From positions 1,798,001-1,862,000 of the forward strand of contig JAVHKY010000044.1 of assembly GCA_035079385.1 (NCBI GenBank): 64,000 nucleotides of DNA, given 5' to 3'. Position numbers and translations under genes: made by a program. The notes below the pieces were generated by a model that saw only the letters and a list, made by a program, of their open reading frames with translations, had not been told where the DNA came from and ran no database searches. Numbering within the stretch: position 1 is the stretch's first letter; each line of letters opens with the position of its first letter. Origin of the DNA: Aspidiotus rigidus (taxonomy: Eukaryota; Arthropoda; Insecta; Hemiptera; Diaspididae). Shown here one piece after another: positions 12,071-25,442 of the stretch.

Positions 12071-13520
12071 GTAAGTCATATTCTTCGATTTTATGTTATG
12101 ACGATTGAAGGTTTTAAAAGCATAAGACTATTATTTTTCCTAGAGGATATAAAAATAAATTAACTGAGAATCGGTCTTCATTTTAAGTCAGTAAATTGAT
12201 TTCTGCAGTACAAGCAAAAAACGAAATAAATGTAAGAAAAAGGTTTTTTTCTTTACTAGCAATTCCAATAGTATTTTCAACGAGCTTTCTAATGAGCTTA
12301 CTCTCAAATGGTAAAAACTTCCCTAACGTGACGAACAGGCCTTCAAAAGTTGAATGTTGCATACAGTGAGACTGACTAATGCGTTTTTGCAGAGGAGGAT
12401 TGTGTCCATCTTCACATCGTTGTACAAGAACGAATTTTTATCGTAGAGACTTAATTTTTGTTTGTTCGATAGCTTTCGATCTCTTTTAAAATTTTCCTAG
12501 TAACCCTCAAAAAAATTTTTCCGACTTAAGGTTGGATTTGTCTGACTGCGCCTCATTTACTGATATAATTTCTCCCATCACCAAATGAGATCGAGTATTC
12601 TTGGGTTTCCATGTGCTTTCGTGTCACATATTTCAAATCCATCCAACAATGTGGAAGGTAGTCTTATTTGCAACTTTCTCTCAGCAGCCCCGGCCCTTCC
12701 ACTTGCGAGGCCTCGCCAGAAAAGCGTTCGAGACCTCTTATAAAGTAGAAACACCACCTTCCGCTTCTAGGAATATTCAGATTGTTTTGGATGAATTTGG
12801 AGTACTTCGGAACACCCTGCCATATGCAATAATGAAGAGTAAGGACATAATTTTAGGCCATTTTGCTTTTGTGCGAGGCTTTAGGCGATCGCCCTACTTT
12901 GCCGAGTCCATCAGTCCCGGCGGCGCTCTCAGAAAATGAAATGCATTGATTACTCGTTTCATTACTTCTTCATTATCAAGATGTACCGTTGAATTGTGAA
13001 TCGTATTCAGAATCAATTTCTCTCAGAACTTCAGTCAATTCTCGAGAATCTAGGAAAAGTCTTAGATTGATCATATTTTCTTGAAAATCTAATATTCTTC
13101 TCTTCATGTGTGTTATTTACTCGAATTTTTTCAAATGAGACCTGTTCAAAAAGACGTATTTGATTTAGTTAAAAATGAATTCTTGTCATTATCGTGTGAA
13201 TCATTCTAACAAACCTTTCTTATTCAAAATATTTTGAAGAAGAGCAGCCCCGGAGGAAAACTTCTTTATTTTTGAAAAAAAAAGTCATCACCATTTCATG
13301 TACACTCTCGAGTACGAGCCTACTCTTCAAACTTCTAGTCTTTTCCCTTTTCGATACATTTTGTTTTTTTTAAAATCGAATTTTTCAGGAAATCCATTAC
13401 AGCCCCGGTGGTATCTTCGAAAACTACGTCGTAATAACAGTGACAATGATTAAAATTCTCCGGCAAACGACTTCTTTGTAATACACGCGAATTGCGCACC
13501 ATAACTATATTGTGTACAAA

Positions 13521-13522
<2 letters not shown>

Positions 13523-13572
<50 letters not shown>
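13523..13572. repeat. (AT)25 microsatellite
   Basis: An uninterrupted run of 25 AT dinucleotides, likely to be length-variable between individuals. Confidence 0.97.
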
Positions 13573-13574
<2 letters not shown>

Positions 13575-14756
13575 AAAAAGTTTTCCTCGGAAAGCAGAAA
13601 AAGTTTAATCGAACATCTTCGATAATTTAGTGGAAGTTCACTTTGAACGAACTTGAAGCGGACGAATAAATATATACATAAGCATTATGTAGGAAAGCGA
13701 AGCGAGCAACCACTTTTTATGCGTTATCAACAAAATTCCTTGGCTTGTTAGTATAAGATATTACAATTTTTCGTTAGTGACTTCACCTCCTTGGTACGAC
13801 TGTGCAGAATTTATTCGACGCACGATGAGATGTTCTTCTAGCGCGATCGATTCTTCCTACCCGTATCTTTTTATTTTCAGATCGCAGAGAAAATATAGGA
13901 AAAAAAAAGAGAAAAAAAGGTTATGCGTATAACGGAAGACACAAAAAAAAGCGATATCACATCGGTGTTTTAAGTACCAGAGAGGACATGATTTGGTAGA
14001 GAGGGAAGAGAGAGAAACCACGCAGATTTCGTGTGCATATACTAGAAAAGGATTACCGATTTTACCAACAGGACAGACGTAAAACAGACGGATGAAGTCA
14101 TGCCCATCTTGACTGGCGTCCCGTATTTTGTTATTCGACGCGTGTGTGGAACGTGAATGGCAGATAAAAGGCCTATGTGAATTTGGTAGAATTGTGAGAA
14201 AAAGAACAAGGAAGAACGCGTGTGCATTGCTAATTTTACATACGATTCTTTTGTTTTCATTCATCAGAACTGCGATACAAATAGTAATTATTGTATGTGT
14301 ATAATTATAACTTGGATGTAGCCTTAGTTTACGATTACAGAACTTCCAACCTACCCTGCTGTTCCTGTGTTACGTCACTCGATAAAACTTACGCTCGTCC
14401 ACAAAGCACCATTACTTTTTCTCTCTGTTTTGTCAATACGAAATGTTCAAGCGAAGCGTGAAAATCAGTTCACGACGTGTACAGAATTCAATTCTCCATC
14501 CTTCACTCGCACATATTATAATCAGACACTCCCATTCCCTGGTCGTCCTCATGCCGATAGTATTATGCTTTCGCATACCTCTGGTATCTTATAAGTAGTA
14601 GAATGTTGGAAACTTTTCTCTTGTTTCTTACTGTATGTTCAGTTGTGAAGTACTTCGCATAATATTGTATCGGAAAATGAATTGTACTATTTTGTCTTCA
14701 ACTGTGCGCCGCACGATTACATTTCGGTAACTGTTGCCAATAGACTTTCATATGCG

Positions 14757-14966
14757 TCCTGATGTATTGTGGTTTTTGTACCCTCTCTATCACAAGGTGT
14801 AACTTCTATCTCAAGGCGAAATATGACGAGCTACTCTTACGGCCTGGGAGCGTAGTGGTTATCCCACTCGTCATGAAAACGAGAGGTCGTGGGTTTGATT
14901 CCCGCTGGGGCCAGGAGATTTTTTTGTTATATTTCCTCTTCTATCCTTGTCTAAGTGTCCTATTCT
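14757..14966 (+). mobile_element. tRNA-like interspersed repeat, copy 1
   Basis: Matches the minus-strand copy at 56150-56348 over about 200 bp, starting at ATGTATTGTGG and ending in TTCTATCCTT.TCTA. The tRNA-like core is at 14841-14913. It has GCGTAGTGGTTATC (A-box like), an anticodon-type stem CTCGT/ACGAG around a 7-base loop CATGAAA, and GGTCGTGGGTTTGATTCCC (B-box like) with a 5-bp T stem. A run of seven T follows the core at once, as in an RNA polymerase III terminator. The expected U33 is A and the acceptor stem is poor, so this is not a working tRNA gene. A tRNA-derived SINE is the simplest reading, but the tRNA part sits in the 3' half instead of at the 5' end. Confidence 0.72.
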
Positions 14967-17900
14967 GAATGTGAGCGTACATACCTGAGATTGCACACTA
15001 TATCATCATCATCAGCTCCAATCGATGGAACTCAGTTTCCTTCTCGCGGCCTGTCTCAGTGGTTGCTGTAACAATCAACGTATCTGCACTGATGTTTTCT
15101 TCTGCGCCCGTCATATTTCGCGGACCATAAAGCATTTGATGATATTTGAAAATTAGCCGCTAACACGGAGGAAAATGAGAATCTGAAAAATGACTTTCTT
15201 ATTAATCTGAAATACTTCGCAGTCCCAACCAAAACTATATCTATTTCTGGAAAATAATAACTGAAGAATCCTTTCAAATATGGTAAAGAAAACGAGACAA
15301 GAAAGAAGCAATAATTGGAAGACAAAACTCCGAAGGAAGATCGACGTTACGAATGAGCGAATCGAAGGTTTTTGTTGCGTTGTCATCCTTCGCACAATTT
15401 CTAGAATATTGATAAAGCCAACGGCGAATTACCGCACCGGTATGAGAAATTACATTGAACCTGTATTTTTGTTTTTCTAGGGAGGGGGCGGGGGAGGAAG
15501 GAGGTCATAGAAATGACAACGTACTACAAAGTCGAAAGAAATTGGCTTATAAAGAATCTCGTGAAGGTACATTTGAAAACAAGTGAGGTTGCCTAATTAC
15601 TGCTCTTAACTGAGCTATTTGAAGGGAGTAATTTTTGTAATACGAGAGCCCAATTTCCTCTCTCTTCACTAATTAATGAAGTGTTTCGTCGGAACAATTT
15701 GAAATGCTCCGGGAAAAATGGATGTAACGTAAGTCCACAGGTTTCCTCTTAAATTGTTGACTTCAAACAATTTCTAAATGGGTACGCTTGCAATAAGATT
15801 TGACACAACCTCGAAGAACTTATCCTTTTCAATAATTAACAATCTCGTTCATTTCACCTGAGTTTTATTACTCTTAAGTTTAGAAAATTTCCAGTGATTG
15901 CATTCGCGTCAAAAAGCAAGTGAGTCGGAGAATATTTGTTTTTCCCTTCCTTTTTTCCTATCCTCTTTGTCCCTACTCGGCGATAGTTTTTCTCGCTGAA
16001 ATAAATGTCCTCACGCTGTGACTTTCAAAATTCATTAAACGAACTCGCAATTCCATGCAGTATATCTGTAAACGGCATACGTGAGTGTGTATCGTAGTAC
16101 GACTACGTGAAATCGAGTTTACTAACTAGATTAGTCTACATCCGCTCGTAAAAACTTTTTCTCGGGTTCCTCAGTTGTTTGCATTAACTAGAAATGTTGA
16201 TGGATGCACGGTCGAAGAGAACCAACGTGACGATATACCGTGCTCTAATAAAAGATGACAACGTAATAACACCGGTCAATAACATTACTAGATTCGTGAC
16301 GTCACATTATAAGAGCACCGAAAGCAAAAGAAAAGAGACAGAGGAAAGAAAGGCGCGACTCTATGCGCTGATAGAGAATTTAATACAATTTTACAGGCTC
16401 GTATGATGAAACTTGAAAAAAAGATGTGTAATCCGTTTTGTACTCAGTATTATTAACCTTGCTTGTCATTTTGTGTCATGAGCTTAATTATGGGTAATTA
16501 TCAAATGAAGTAATGTATATCCCTTTGGTAGTAATTATGATGACCCAGTTTGAGAAAACCAAAAGGACCAGAAAAGGATTTGGCGCTTGTTCAACTTCTT
16601 TCTTAATATGGTTCACAAGTTCCGCAGTATTCGTCACAGTTTGGGTAAGAGTGAAATTACTTACGGTAGTCGCTTCAAATTCATTGAAAAAAAGAAACAA
16701 GATATACGACAGGTTTATTCATTGTTTTTAGCCTAATAATTTTAGGGAGTTCAATTCGCTGTATTTCATTATTCGACTGTCAATCTTCTGCCAACAATAA
16801 ACATAAATTATTGTACTCCAGAAGCTAATTATATATTATACACATGTACCACTGTTTCTCCTTTTTAAGCGACGCGACGCAGGGACGTTTTCGTTAAGAG
16901 GATTACCATTTATTGAAGTTGAACCTTTCGGCTTGGGAAATATTTGAGGTACTAAATGTTTCAAATTGGTCTAATCCTACTCAAGATATGAAATCTTATT
17001 AGAAGGATTCATGTTGTTTTCTATCGTTGATAATGACTGTTTAGTCGAAAGCGCTCCGCGTGTCTTTTGTTTTCTGTGGTGCTCGCATTTTACTCGTTTT
17101 TTACTCGTTTGAGTATGAATCCTCCTAATGAATTTGGCCATAACCTAAAAAATCGTGTTGATTCGATATGAAATCTTCTTCGTGCCTTCTTTTTTTTTTC
17201 AAGAGGCGCCTGTAGCGACGGCGCGGCATCTTTCCTATTACAACTTCGGATTTTACTTTGCCCGAGTATCTTTTTCAAATCATTCCATGAGGTAACGTGT
17301 AGTATTTCAACTCATTGCCGGATGAGCTTCGTTGAAAACGACTATACGGCTGTTCGTTGTCTAGTAGAGGTTAGGACGTTACAGGCCGAACTTTAGGCCT
17401 TTTCTTTTTTTTTGGTCCACGCGTGCATTGTTGGTCAAGTTTGTGATCGTCTTTCAACTTTGACCCTCTTCTAGGGTTCATTATTCTGGTTGTACTTTAA
17501 CGTCTTCAGTCGATTATTAAATTCTAATTTAAGAACGCGTACCATAAATTTTTTTACTTTTCTTAGATAATAAACCTAGAGTATTTTTGGTTTGACGTAC
17601 AGGCTTGTCTCATTTTCTTTGAACGAGGGAAAGTTTCATGGTCGAATGCGGTAAACACGCGTCGAACCAAATTATTTGAATTGAAGCGTGGAAGCTTTTG
17701 GAAAGAGGGCGCGGGTAGGGAAGAGGACGAGAAAATAAAGGAAATCAGGTATAAATATATACAGAAACTCCGGAACACGAATTGAATACAGTATAATACG
17801 TATTCTCTGTTGTACCTTTGAGAGGGCGGCGAAGCGGGAAAAGATGACGAGTTTTCTCGCTCCACTCGTCGTATTTTTGTGTATTAAGTCGTTTTCGCTG

Positions 17901-18885
17901 TAACTGTCGTAAACACATTTTAAATTAAGATGATTCGTCTCTCTTTCTCTTTCTCCTTTGGCGCGGCGCACTTTAAAAACTCGCCGGCACCGCATTTTAT
18001 TAATATCGCTGGAGCGCGCTCGAGTTAACGTTTCATCCTGTGTGTTAGATGCCTGTTCGTCTTCCTGGTGTACTTCCTAGGAAGGTACTTTTCGCACAGT
18101 ATAATATGTATACAGTATACTTCATCTCGTTTATGATGACGAGCAATAAGAGGGAACTCCGCGAATGGGTAAAAACGAAACTGCGGTAATCTCGCTTATA
18201 ACTTCCGAATACAATAAAAGAGTACAAATACGATTTTTTCTCATTTTTTTATTCTCGCGAAACAAAGCTGGTTTTCCGGTAGTAAAATCGAAAAATTACT
18301 TCCATCCTCCTCACCTCTCATTTTTGCTTTCTTGCTCACGTTCGTCGTCGTTGATAATATACGTACGTACTACACTCGTGTTTTTCACTGCGTCATAAAA
18401 AATATGAATACGCATAAAAATGAAAGTACGAAACGGCATACCAAAATACGATATTTTTGGAAAATAACTAACATTCCTTAATAATCGATAGCAAAAAACT
18501 CCATTCGAAAGAATCAATAAATTTACTATTTACGCTGAAACCCAGATTCAGGAGAACGAGGAAATATATTCAAATAATGAATTATGAGAGAAGATGGTCA
18601 ACCATTACGTCATTACAGGTTGAGAAAATTATCCAGAGGCCTTATACCGACCTTTTCAGAGAAGAGAGGTGTTTGAAGGATGAGCTTTCGATTGCAATCA
18701 CGCAGCTCTCCAGAAGTCCATGGAAAAATCTCGAATATCAAAGGAAAATTACGTTCGTTAAATTAAAAACACCAGAAGAGATAAAATGTTGCACAAATGA
18801 GCAAATGATCAATCGAAGTGTCTTCCGGGTTAGCTTGTCTTCTTGCACCCGTGACTATAAACGATATAACAACTTTAATAACACA

Positions 18886-19597
18886 CACAGGCCCGTGCCA
18901 AGCTACTCTGGCGCCCTGTGCAAAAGTTGGGATGAGCGCCTCTAAGAACGGACACCCCCTCCGCTGAACTCGAATTTATGAATATCACGGGAATGTTCAA
19001 TTTCTTGGTAAATCATACGCTGAAGTGACGAATCAATATTGTAGTACCGGATCAATGTGCGGCCACTCAGAAAATCCCTCTTGAATCATAATTTAATATT
19101 TTTATTAAGATTTGCTTTGAATAGCTTACAAGAAAAGCAGAAAATTGCATCACATTGCTTTGAATAAATCAACCATGATCGGAGGACTATTTCTCCATTT
19201 CTTATCTTTCTAAATCTTACAACGTGTTCTAATTTGCGATTTTTACCATCTTTTGGATAGCTGAATTTCTCATTTATCGGAAACGGCCCTTTCTTTACCA
19301 TAGATAAGTCCTCAACGAGTCTTTCATTGTGATATGCCTGCAGTTTGCCGGATCAGAATCAGTGAGGGCGCATTTTTCAACGTTCTCTACAGTACTATTT
19401 ATGTCTTTCGATTCGTAGTAAATCCAGATAAGAATACATATTATGTATGTTAAAAGATAAATTCCTTTTAGGAATAAAATCTCAATCTTCTCATTAACTT
19501 TTCAAAAGTCTATCATTCTATGTAATTTTTCCTCACATTTTTGGCGGTGACTGACTTGGCGCTCCGGCAATTTTACCATATGGTAGGCACGGTCCTG
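18886..19597 (-). mobile_element. Short hAT element with 8-bp target-site duplication
   Basis: The left end reads CAGGCCCGTGCC (from 18888) and the right end is its near inverse, ending GGCACGGTCCTG at 19597. Further inside, both ends carry a GGCGCC/GGCGCT block typical of hAT ends. The 8-base flanks ATAACACA (18878-18885 and 19598-19605) are identical, the size hAT transposases make. The left end has two extra bases beside the duplication, probably from slippage in the CA run. At about 710 bp it is too short to be autonomous. It holds part of a transposase-like coding region. Confidence 0.82.
19086..19390 (-). pseudogene. hAT transposase / ZMYM-type TTF zinc-finger fragment
   Basis: The minus strand encodes VKKGPFPINEKFSYPKDGKN and then RSWLIYSKQCDAIFCFSCKL. 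This is the TTF-type zinc finger found at the N-terminus of ZMYM1-like hAT transposases (family pattern VKKGPFQ ... WL.YS...D..YCFCCKLF). The paired cysteines of FCFSCKLF are intact. Upstream, DSDPA..QAYHNERLVEDL fits the region just before the finger. The dimerisation and catalytic parts are missing, in line with an internally deleted copy. Confidence 0.75.
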
Positions 19598-19605
19598 ATA
19601 ACACA

Positions 19606-22600
19606 AATCAAAAATTGTTGAACAAGATTTGAGGGTTGAGATCACGTGGGTATTCCGAGTATATCACAGTGAATCTGATTTTTTGTCGTCGAGTGAGCGC
19701 TGATAAGTCTACGAGTCGTTCTTCCATTTTTTCGTTCAATTACCGAAGCTGAGGTGAATTCCAGTTCGATTTGATCTATAAAGAATTTACGTTCCTCCTC
19801 GCTTATTTCTGTGGTGATGGTCTTATAGCCATTCTTGAAATGACGCGATGTGATCCACTGAAAAGCCAGCACATGGTGGCTTTATAAATGTACGGTAAAT
19901 AGTTGACTGAAATAAATTATTTTAAAATCAAAATTGAAAATTTACTCTCGAAAATGAAGGTGCTGGGTATGACAATGGAAAGTTGCACTTGACTTGAGCT
20001 TGCGGTGTCGATCGTAGTTTTTCACAGAGCTGGCAGCTTATAAACTGGCTCAGAATGCTATGTGCTTTGTATCCTCACGCGTTTATGGTTCTAACGAGGG
20101 TTGAGTAAATGATTAATAGAATTATACTCAATATATTTTGCTGGAGAATACAGGAGAGTCGAGAAAGTTCCTACACAGAGTTTTCACCAGCAGCCGAGGG
20201 AGACTCTCAGTGTGTAGTTTTGAATTTGCTTGTTACAATACGACAAATTAACGTTAGCAAAGGTAGACGGGGTCAAATTGAGCGGATAATTTTCGCGCGC
20301 TGTTGGAAACTCGTTGTACACGCAATTGTTTCGCACTTAGAAATAAAAAACTCGTATGTGAATGATACCATGCTATACAGTGTACTTGTGCGGTATGTGT
20401 ATAGAGTACATTCACAACCCAAGTGCTGAAATAAATTACAAGTATACTTTTCAAATGAAGAAACAATATTCACGTGTTACAACGATTATTCTCTTTCCAT
20501 TTTTTTTGTTATCCTGGTTTTTCTTCTTCTCTTCCTCGTTACGTTCAAACCACTTCATGTCATTACGTTCAAGAACTCGTCGACGATAAGCTTTCCTAAG
20601 ATAAGGTTTAATTGTTTAGCCCATATTTAGGTACTACGTGTGCGTTTATGTTGAAAAGAGCCATGCATGAATGTCTGTATCTAATACACCATACTCGTAC
20701 ATAATATGCTGCTCGTAAGTTTCAATAAAATATGAGTCGACGGAAAAACAGTGTCTTGTTTGATTATACAGGTTTAAATAATCGTTCGGTACTCGAATGC
20801 AGTTTGTCAAGCTTGTTTCACTATTTTCTGAATTTCTACTGTTTGGTTATATTTTTTTGGTGATTCATCACCAACCAAAATGGTGGAAGTTCATTTTTAT
20901 CTCTCTCACAAGCTTATTCGCACTCGAACTCCCCTCGTGACCGCACGAAACTTCATCCCCTTCTCTCTTGATTGTAATTCCGAGAGGGAAGGAGTCTTCA
21001 ACCTACTTTCAGGATCCGGGAAAATTTCTAAAGTTTTTTTTTTTTTTTTTTTTTTTTTTGATCAGCTCTTGGATCCTCACTCCAAATTATCTACGTGATG
21101 AGTATCAAACATGAAACCGATTCTAATTTTTTGCATTCTTGTACCAATAAAGAGATGATTTTTTAATATCATTGGTTTTGTATCTTAGTCAGCTATTGTA
21201 ATTTGAAACTGCTTGATCGAACTAGGAATTGTAATATCATGTGTGGCCAATCACGTAATTATAATATAATGATTTGGACCGGTCATCCGCGAAGTGTACC
21301 AGCAGTCAGATTGAACAAATTCGTGATTCGAGTTATTTAGCTCTGGCGTTGTATCGGAAATAATAAGGGTTACGCGATGATTCCCCACCAGCGTCGAATG
21401 TACAGCAATATTACGTACGCAAATATGACTATTTTAAATATATATATTTTTTTTAATCTCAAAAGGAATGCGATTAACCCGAAAACGAAGAGAGTAAAAT
21501 GTTGTAGAGTATTAAATTTCCGTTCAGATGTCATTTATTTTCTTTCATCGAAACTTGAACAATTTTTCCCCTCTTTATAATAGCATCGTTCCCTAGATTC
21601 CTCATCAGTAAACCATTGAATCACTGAAATACTGAGGTTAGGCAAAAAACGAGAGCTTCAAACTGTAGCGATGCTAATGCTGAATGGCGACATGCATGTC
21701 GTCTTGCGCACGTCGTTCTGCACTTCTGTGCAATGTTGTGGAGTCGTTTGAATCTTCCGCTAGTCACTCTGTGGTCCAATATGGCGGTCCAGTTTACCCA
21801 CGTAAAACATACTGCTCTAGTCAATCACTAAATTTTCATTCATTTTAGCGTGGAGTCGCTTTTGCTTCGCTTTGAAAGAGATGTGCCAAGGCATATAGTG
21901 GCATATAAGAGTGCCTAGGGAGAATCCAATAGCAGAGCAGGTACTGAAATGAATTATTTTCCGCCAAAGTCTAAAGAAGGTAACCACCCTAATTACGGAG
22001 ACATTAAATGTACAAATATTACCTCGACAGTTTTGTTATGGGAGATCATTCCAGGATATGTAGAAGTGGTCCCCATGTAGGTCGACGAATTGTCGTCTCG
22101 CGACAAATTGTGAAAAACTTAAGAGCACTGCCAAAATTCAGCGAATACCAAAGCACCTGCTGTCGTTCCTACGCTCTTTTTTTTCGTTCACCTTTGACTA
22201 TATTTTTCTCTCCCGTATCGCTTCTATCATTGTACCTAAATTTCTTTCCGCTATACGTACATTACCTATTAAAAGCGATGTACGAGTAGCGACACAAATG
22301 AATTATGAGAAAAAATGTAGCCGCGTTATTCATGATTGACTTAAAAATATGGTTCTTGGTAGAGCATAAAGTGCTTTTTAGGGCTCTTGCTTAGGCCAAG
22401 AGCTTCTATGCATCGACGAAGACGAAATAAAAAGGAAAAAGTTTCGTACCAAAAGATACATGGCGACGTCACGACCCGAGATACATATTTTGTGTCACCT
22501 ATGATTTTATTTTTGTGTGCCATTTTTCAAATTTTCGTATCGTCTTCGAAAAAAGTTGGTTCTTCTTCTCCTCACCCTTCTCGATACTGATCAATATAGT

Positions 22601-22629
22601 GGTAATCACCTACCAAAGCAGGAACCAAA
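19606..22629. other. ADAM intron: no gene recognised
   Basis: AT-rich sequence with a run of 26 T at 21034-21059. The frame at 19642-19872 (minus) lies just beyond the hAT right end and has no motif I recognise. Nothing else supported. Confidence 0.5.
21034..21059. repeat. Homopolymer run of 26 T
   Basis: Uninterrupted T26. Two other runs in this window (25443-25468, 26155-26180) have the same length, which may reflect an assembly or sequencing limit. Confidence 0.95.
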
Positions 22630-22732
22630 TCTCTCAGATTCCAGATCTGAGTGAAACAACAAGATGCTGATCTTTTGATTTCCAGATTTTGACATGGAGG
22701 AAATCTGGGTCTCTCGTTGAGCTCTAGATGAT
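22630..22732 (+). repeat. Interspersed repeat (AGATTCCAGATCTGAGT family), copy 1
   Basis: This segment matches the inverse of 25640-25762. CTCAGATTCCAGATCTGAGT, then AAGATGCTGATCTTTTG and TTTCCAGATTTTGAC recur there as their reverse complements. The unit holds several GATCT/AGATC half-palindromes. I see no coding sequence and cannot assign a family. Confidence 0.65.
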
Positions 22733-23361
22733 AGTTTGATGAATATTTGTTATCGTACAGTCAAAGAGAAAAAGAGAGAGAGCCGGATAATGAGGCGCAT
22801 GGCGACTCAGTCTTGTTTTACCGACTTCTCGAACGAAAAGTTAGGTACTGCTCCCCACACAGTTGTGACGGCGAAGCCTGGAAAAGAATTTTCTCGACGT
22901 TTTAAAGGTCCTACATCATCCTGAAACTAATCAAAAAACTTGTGGTTTGTTTGTACATATTTATATATAATTGTAGTCGACCGAAAACACAACAAAGTAA
23001 AATATTTTTCGAAGAGGTCAAGAACAAGAATATCCGATTCTGAAAGTATATTTTTCACGCTGAATTCGATGTCATTATTCGTTTTTTGTCTGAATAATTA
23101 TTTCCAAGAATTTATCATACGAGTCTTGAGACTTTGGGGGCAAATTTTTCTCTTCCCAATAAATCATACACTCGAATCTTGTCAGTTACAACACTTTTCC
23201 TAGATAGAGAGCGGCGTTACCGTGCTTATGAAGAGTTGAACAGCTGCTCGCAAGTTGTTTAAATGTCATTTCTCAAATAAACTTTTCTCTCTACACCAGG
23301 AAGGTTAAAAATTCGAGTGGAAGTTGATCCAAACTCGTCTGATGTAACCGAATTTTCCAAA

Positions 23362-25031
23362 ATGAAGACAGTTCTCGTTCTGCAGTTGATTTCTTTGGTG
23401 TTTGGAAAACAAGAGATTTGGAAAATAACGAATTTCAATATACTCGTTGATCGACCAATTTATATAGAATACGGTAATCACCAAAATGTGAGACATGAAA
23501 GTAAGTTACTAATAGATTAAATTTTAAGTATTGCTGATGACCTATTGTAGCACCCTTCACTCTTTCACCCATTCGAGTGATAAACTTTTTGATAGAAGAG
23601 AAGATAAAAATTGAAGAAAGGGAATTAATTCATTACTATTCCAAGTCTCATAGTTTGAAAATTATTGGATGATATGTAGTTGTATATCTCACTTTTAGAA
23701 CACAGCAGTGTTCCTCTAATCTTCGTTCTCACCCAATTTGATCGTTTCTCACAAGCTCATGCTTTTTCTAAACTTTATACTCTTATCAGATGATCTATTT
23801 CTTCCTCATAGATTCCGAGTAATATCAGCCCTCCAAATTCTGTACACATTGATCATGCCACTAAATTTTAACCCTTCACCTATGCTACTTACGATCTGCG
23901 ATATCTTTACTATTGTTCAATCTCACCTATTTGCCTCATTCTTGAAAGAAGAGAAAGGTCGAGCTTCTTAAAGTTCTTAGATCAACCAAAAGGCTCAGTC
24001 TTATCTCCCTCTCTCTTGTGACATCCTATATCTCTCCATATAGTGCCTCTCATACACTACTCTCAAGATCTCTGTCTTCATCTCTTCTTCTCCTTATACC
24101 TTTGAATGAATCATCATTGATTCCATAGACAAATGATTTAATTTCTTTGGATATTATGAAGTTGGGTTCAAAGCTCAGAGACAACAAGTGAGTTTTCTTA
24201 AATTCTTTCGTCCAACTCTCATCAACACAATATTTTAATTATTTTTCTGAGGCTCTGAGAAGCTTACCCCTCTCTTCTCTTTTCCCCGACCAATACACAT
24301 TCTTGATCATAATTATACGAAAACTCAACCAACACTTTCTAGTTGATCCAGCGAAAGAATTGATCGAAATCAAACGAGAAATCTGCAAAAATATCATCAG
24401 CAGTTCCCATTTCCAATTCGATCGAAACGAAATTTGGGTCGACGTTGACGATGAGAAAAATCGTGAAGAGTTGAAAAAGCGCTATAACGTTACTTTTTAT
24501 GCTGTCGACAAAAATGAACATTCTACAGCTTACGAGTATTCAGTTCATCTGGGTAAGCCAGAGAAAGAGAACGTCTTCCTCTACCCCTGTTTTTCTATGA
24601 ATAGGTCGACTAAAAAAGTTACAGCATATCTGCTATCTGAAGTACATTACATCAGACTGGAGGATTTCGATGGTAAACTTTACGTCGCCAAAATACCCGG
24701 ACGATTCGTCTTCTCCAGAAATAGAGTGAATGGAAATCTAAGACTCGAACTGTTAGCAGTGCATTCTCCCAAAGTGAGGGGAGAATTTCAGGTCATTACC
24801 AAAGATGATCTCGCAATCTTGAAGAATATTCTCGCCAGAGGAGGCTCAGAATACGTATCGTGGAGAAAATATATCCTGAGAACAATCATTTCATTTTGTT
24901 TTTCAGTCACTGCGGTGCAATTAATGATAAATCTATGTTTATTTCTCATTCATTTGTTATACTTTTATAGTATTTCGAGTTACTTATATTCTTTTCTGAC
25001 GGTACGTTTTTTGCAAAGTGCACTCTTTTGA
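23362..25031 (+). CDS. Two-exon gene of unknown function, predicted secreted or membrane protein
   Basis: I do not recognise this protein. Exon 1 (23362-23500) starts MKTVLVLQLISLVFG, a good signal-peptide core, and ends in phase 1 at the donor GTAAGT. Exon 2 (24343-25031) follows the acceptor CACTTTCTAG and is open for 229 codons, the longest open frame in the window. The joined product is about 275 residues. The middle is charged and mixed, with the look of a folded domain (for example KRYNVTFYAVDKNEHSTAYE and LEDFDGKLYVAKIPGRF) and an N-glycosylation site NVT. The last 50 residues are strongly hydrophobic, either a membrane anchor or unspliced intron read-through. A donor-like CTGG/GTAAGC at about 24551 would end exon 2 early. 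It lies in the sense direction inside the large ADAM intron. Confidence 0.45.
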
Positions 25032-25442
25032 TACGAAGAAAAATAGTTCAATCAATATACTAAATCACATACGTCCCAGATATTCTTTTACAATTTCAGA
25101 GTATCCGAATATTTCTTTTTAATATTTCATATACTTTTTCATAGCGAGTTCTGAATCACAAATCTACAACTTGGTAAGACGATTTAAATTCAGATAGTAT
25201 CGTTTCTTGTGGGATACAACTCAAAAGTGAGGTCTGGAAATTCAAATTTTCCTACAGATGGAGTCCTTACGAATTATTATTGAAGTTTTGAAAATCTTGA
25301 ATTAAGGTCGGGAAAATTTTTCTCTTCTTTTCTCTGCTTCTATAAAAGTGCCGGTATTTATTTTCAGGATGTCTACCGGTCAAGTAAGTCAAGTAACGGT
25401 CAAGTAAAAATGATCAAAATGACAACAAATGTTGAAAAAAGC

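Larger units (their letters stand above)
12071..18885. other. Intron of the ADAM gene: no gene seen, one long (AT)n run
   Basis: Left part of the roughly 40-kb intron. The frame at 12601-12939 is higher in G+C and begins near CAGCCCCGGCCCT, which looks like a hAT terminal sequence, but I found no matching second end. A pure (AT)25 microsatellite lies at 13523-13572. The tRNA-like repeat at 14757-14966 is listed separately. No coding exon could be supported elsewhere. Confidence 0.5.

Noticed and set aside
12601..12939. Possible second hAT element starting at CAGCCCCGGCCCT
   Set aside because: The start resembles a hAT end, but no inverted partner or 8-bp duplication was found, and the open frame shows no transposase motif.
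14841..14913. Working tRNA gene
   Set aside because: Position 33 is A and not T, the acceptor stem pairs badly, and the same sequence recurs as part of a longer dispersed repeat.
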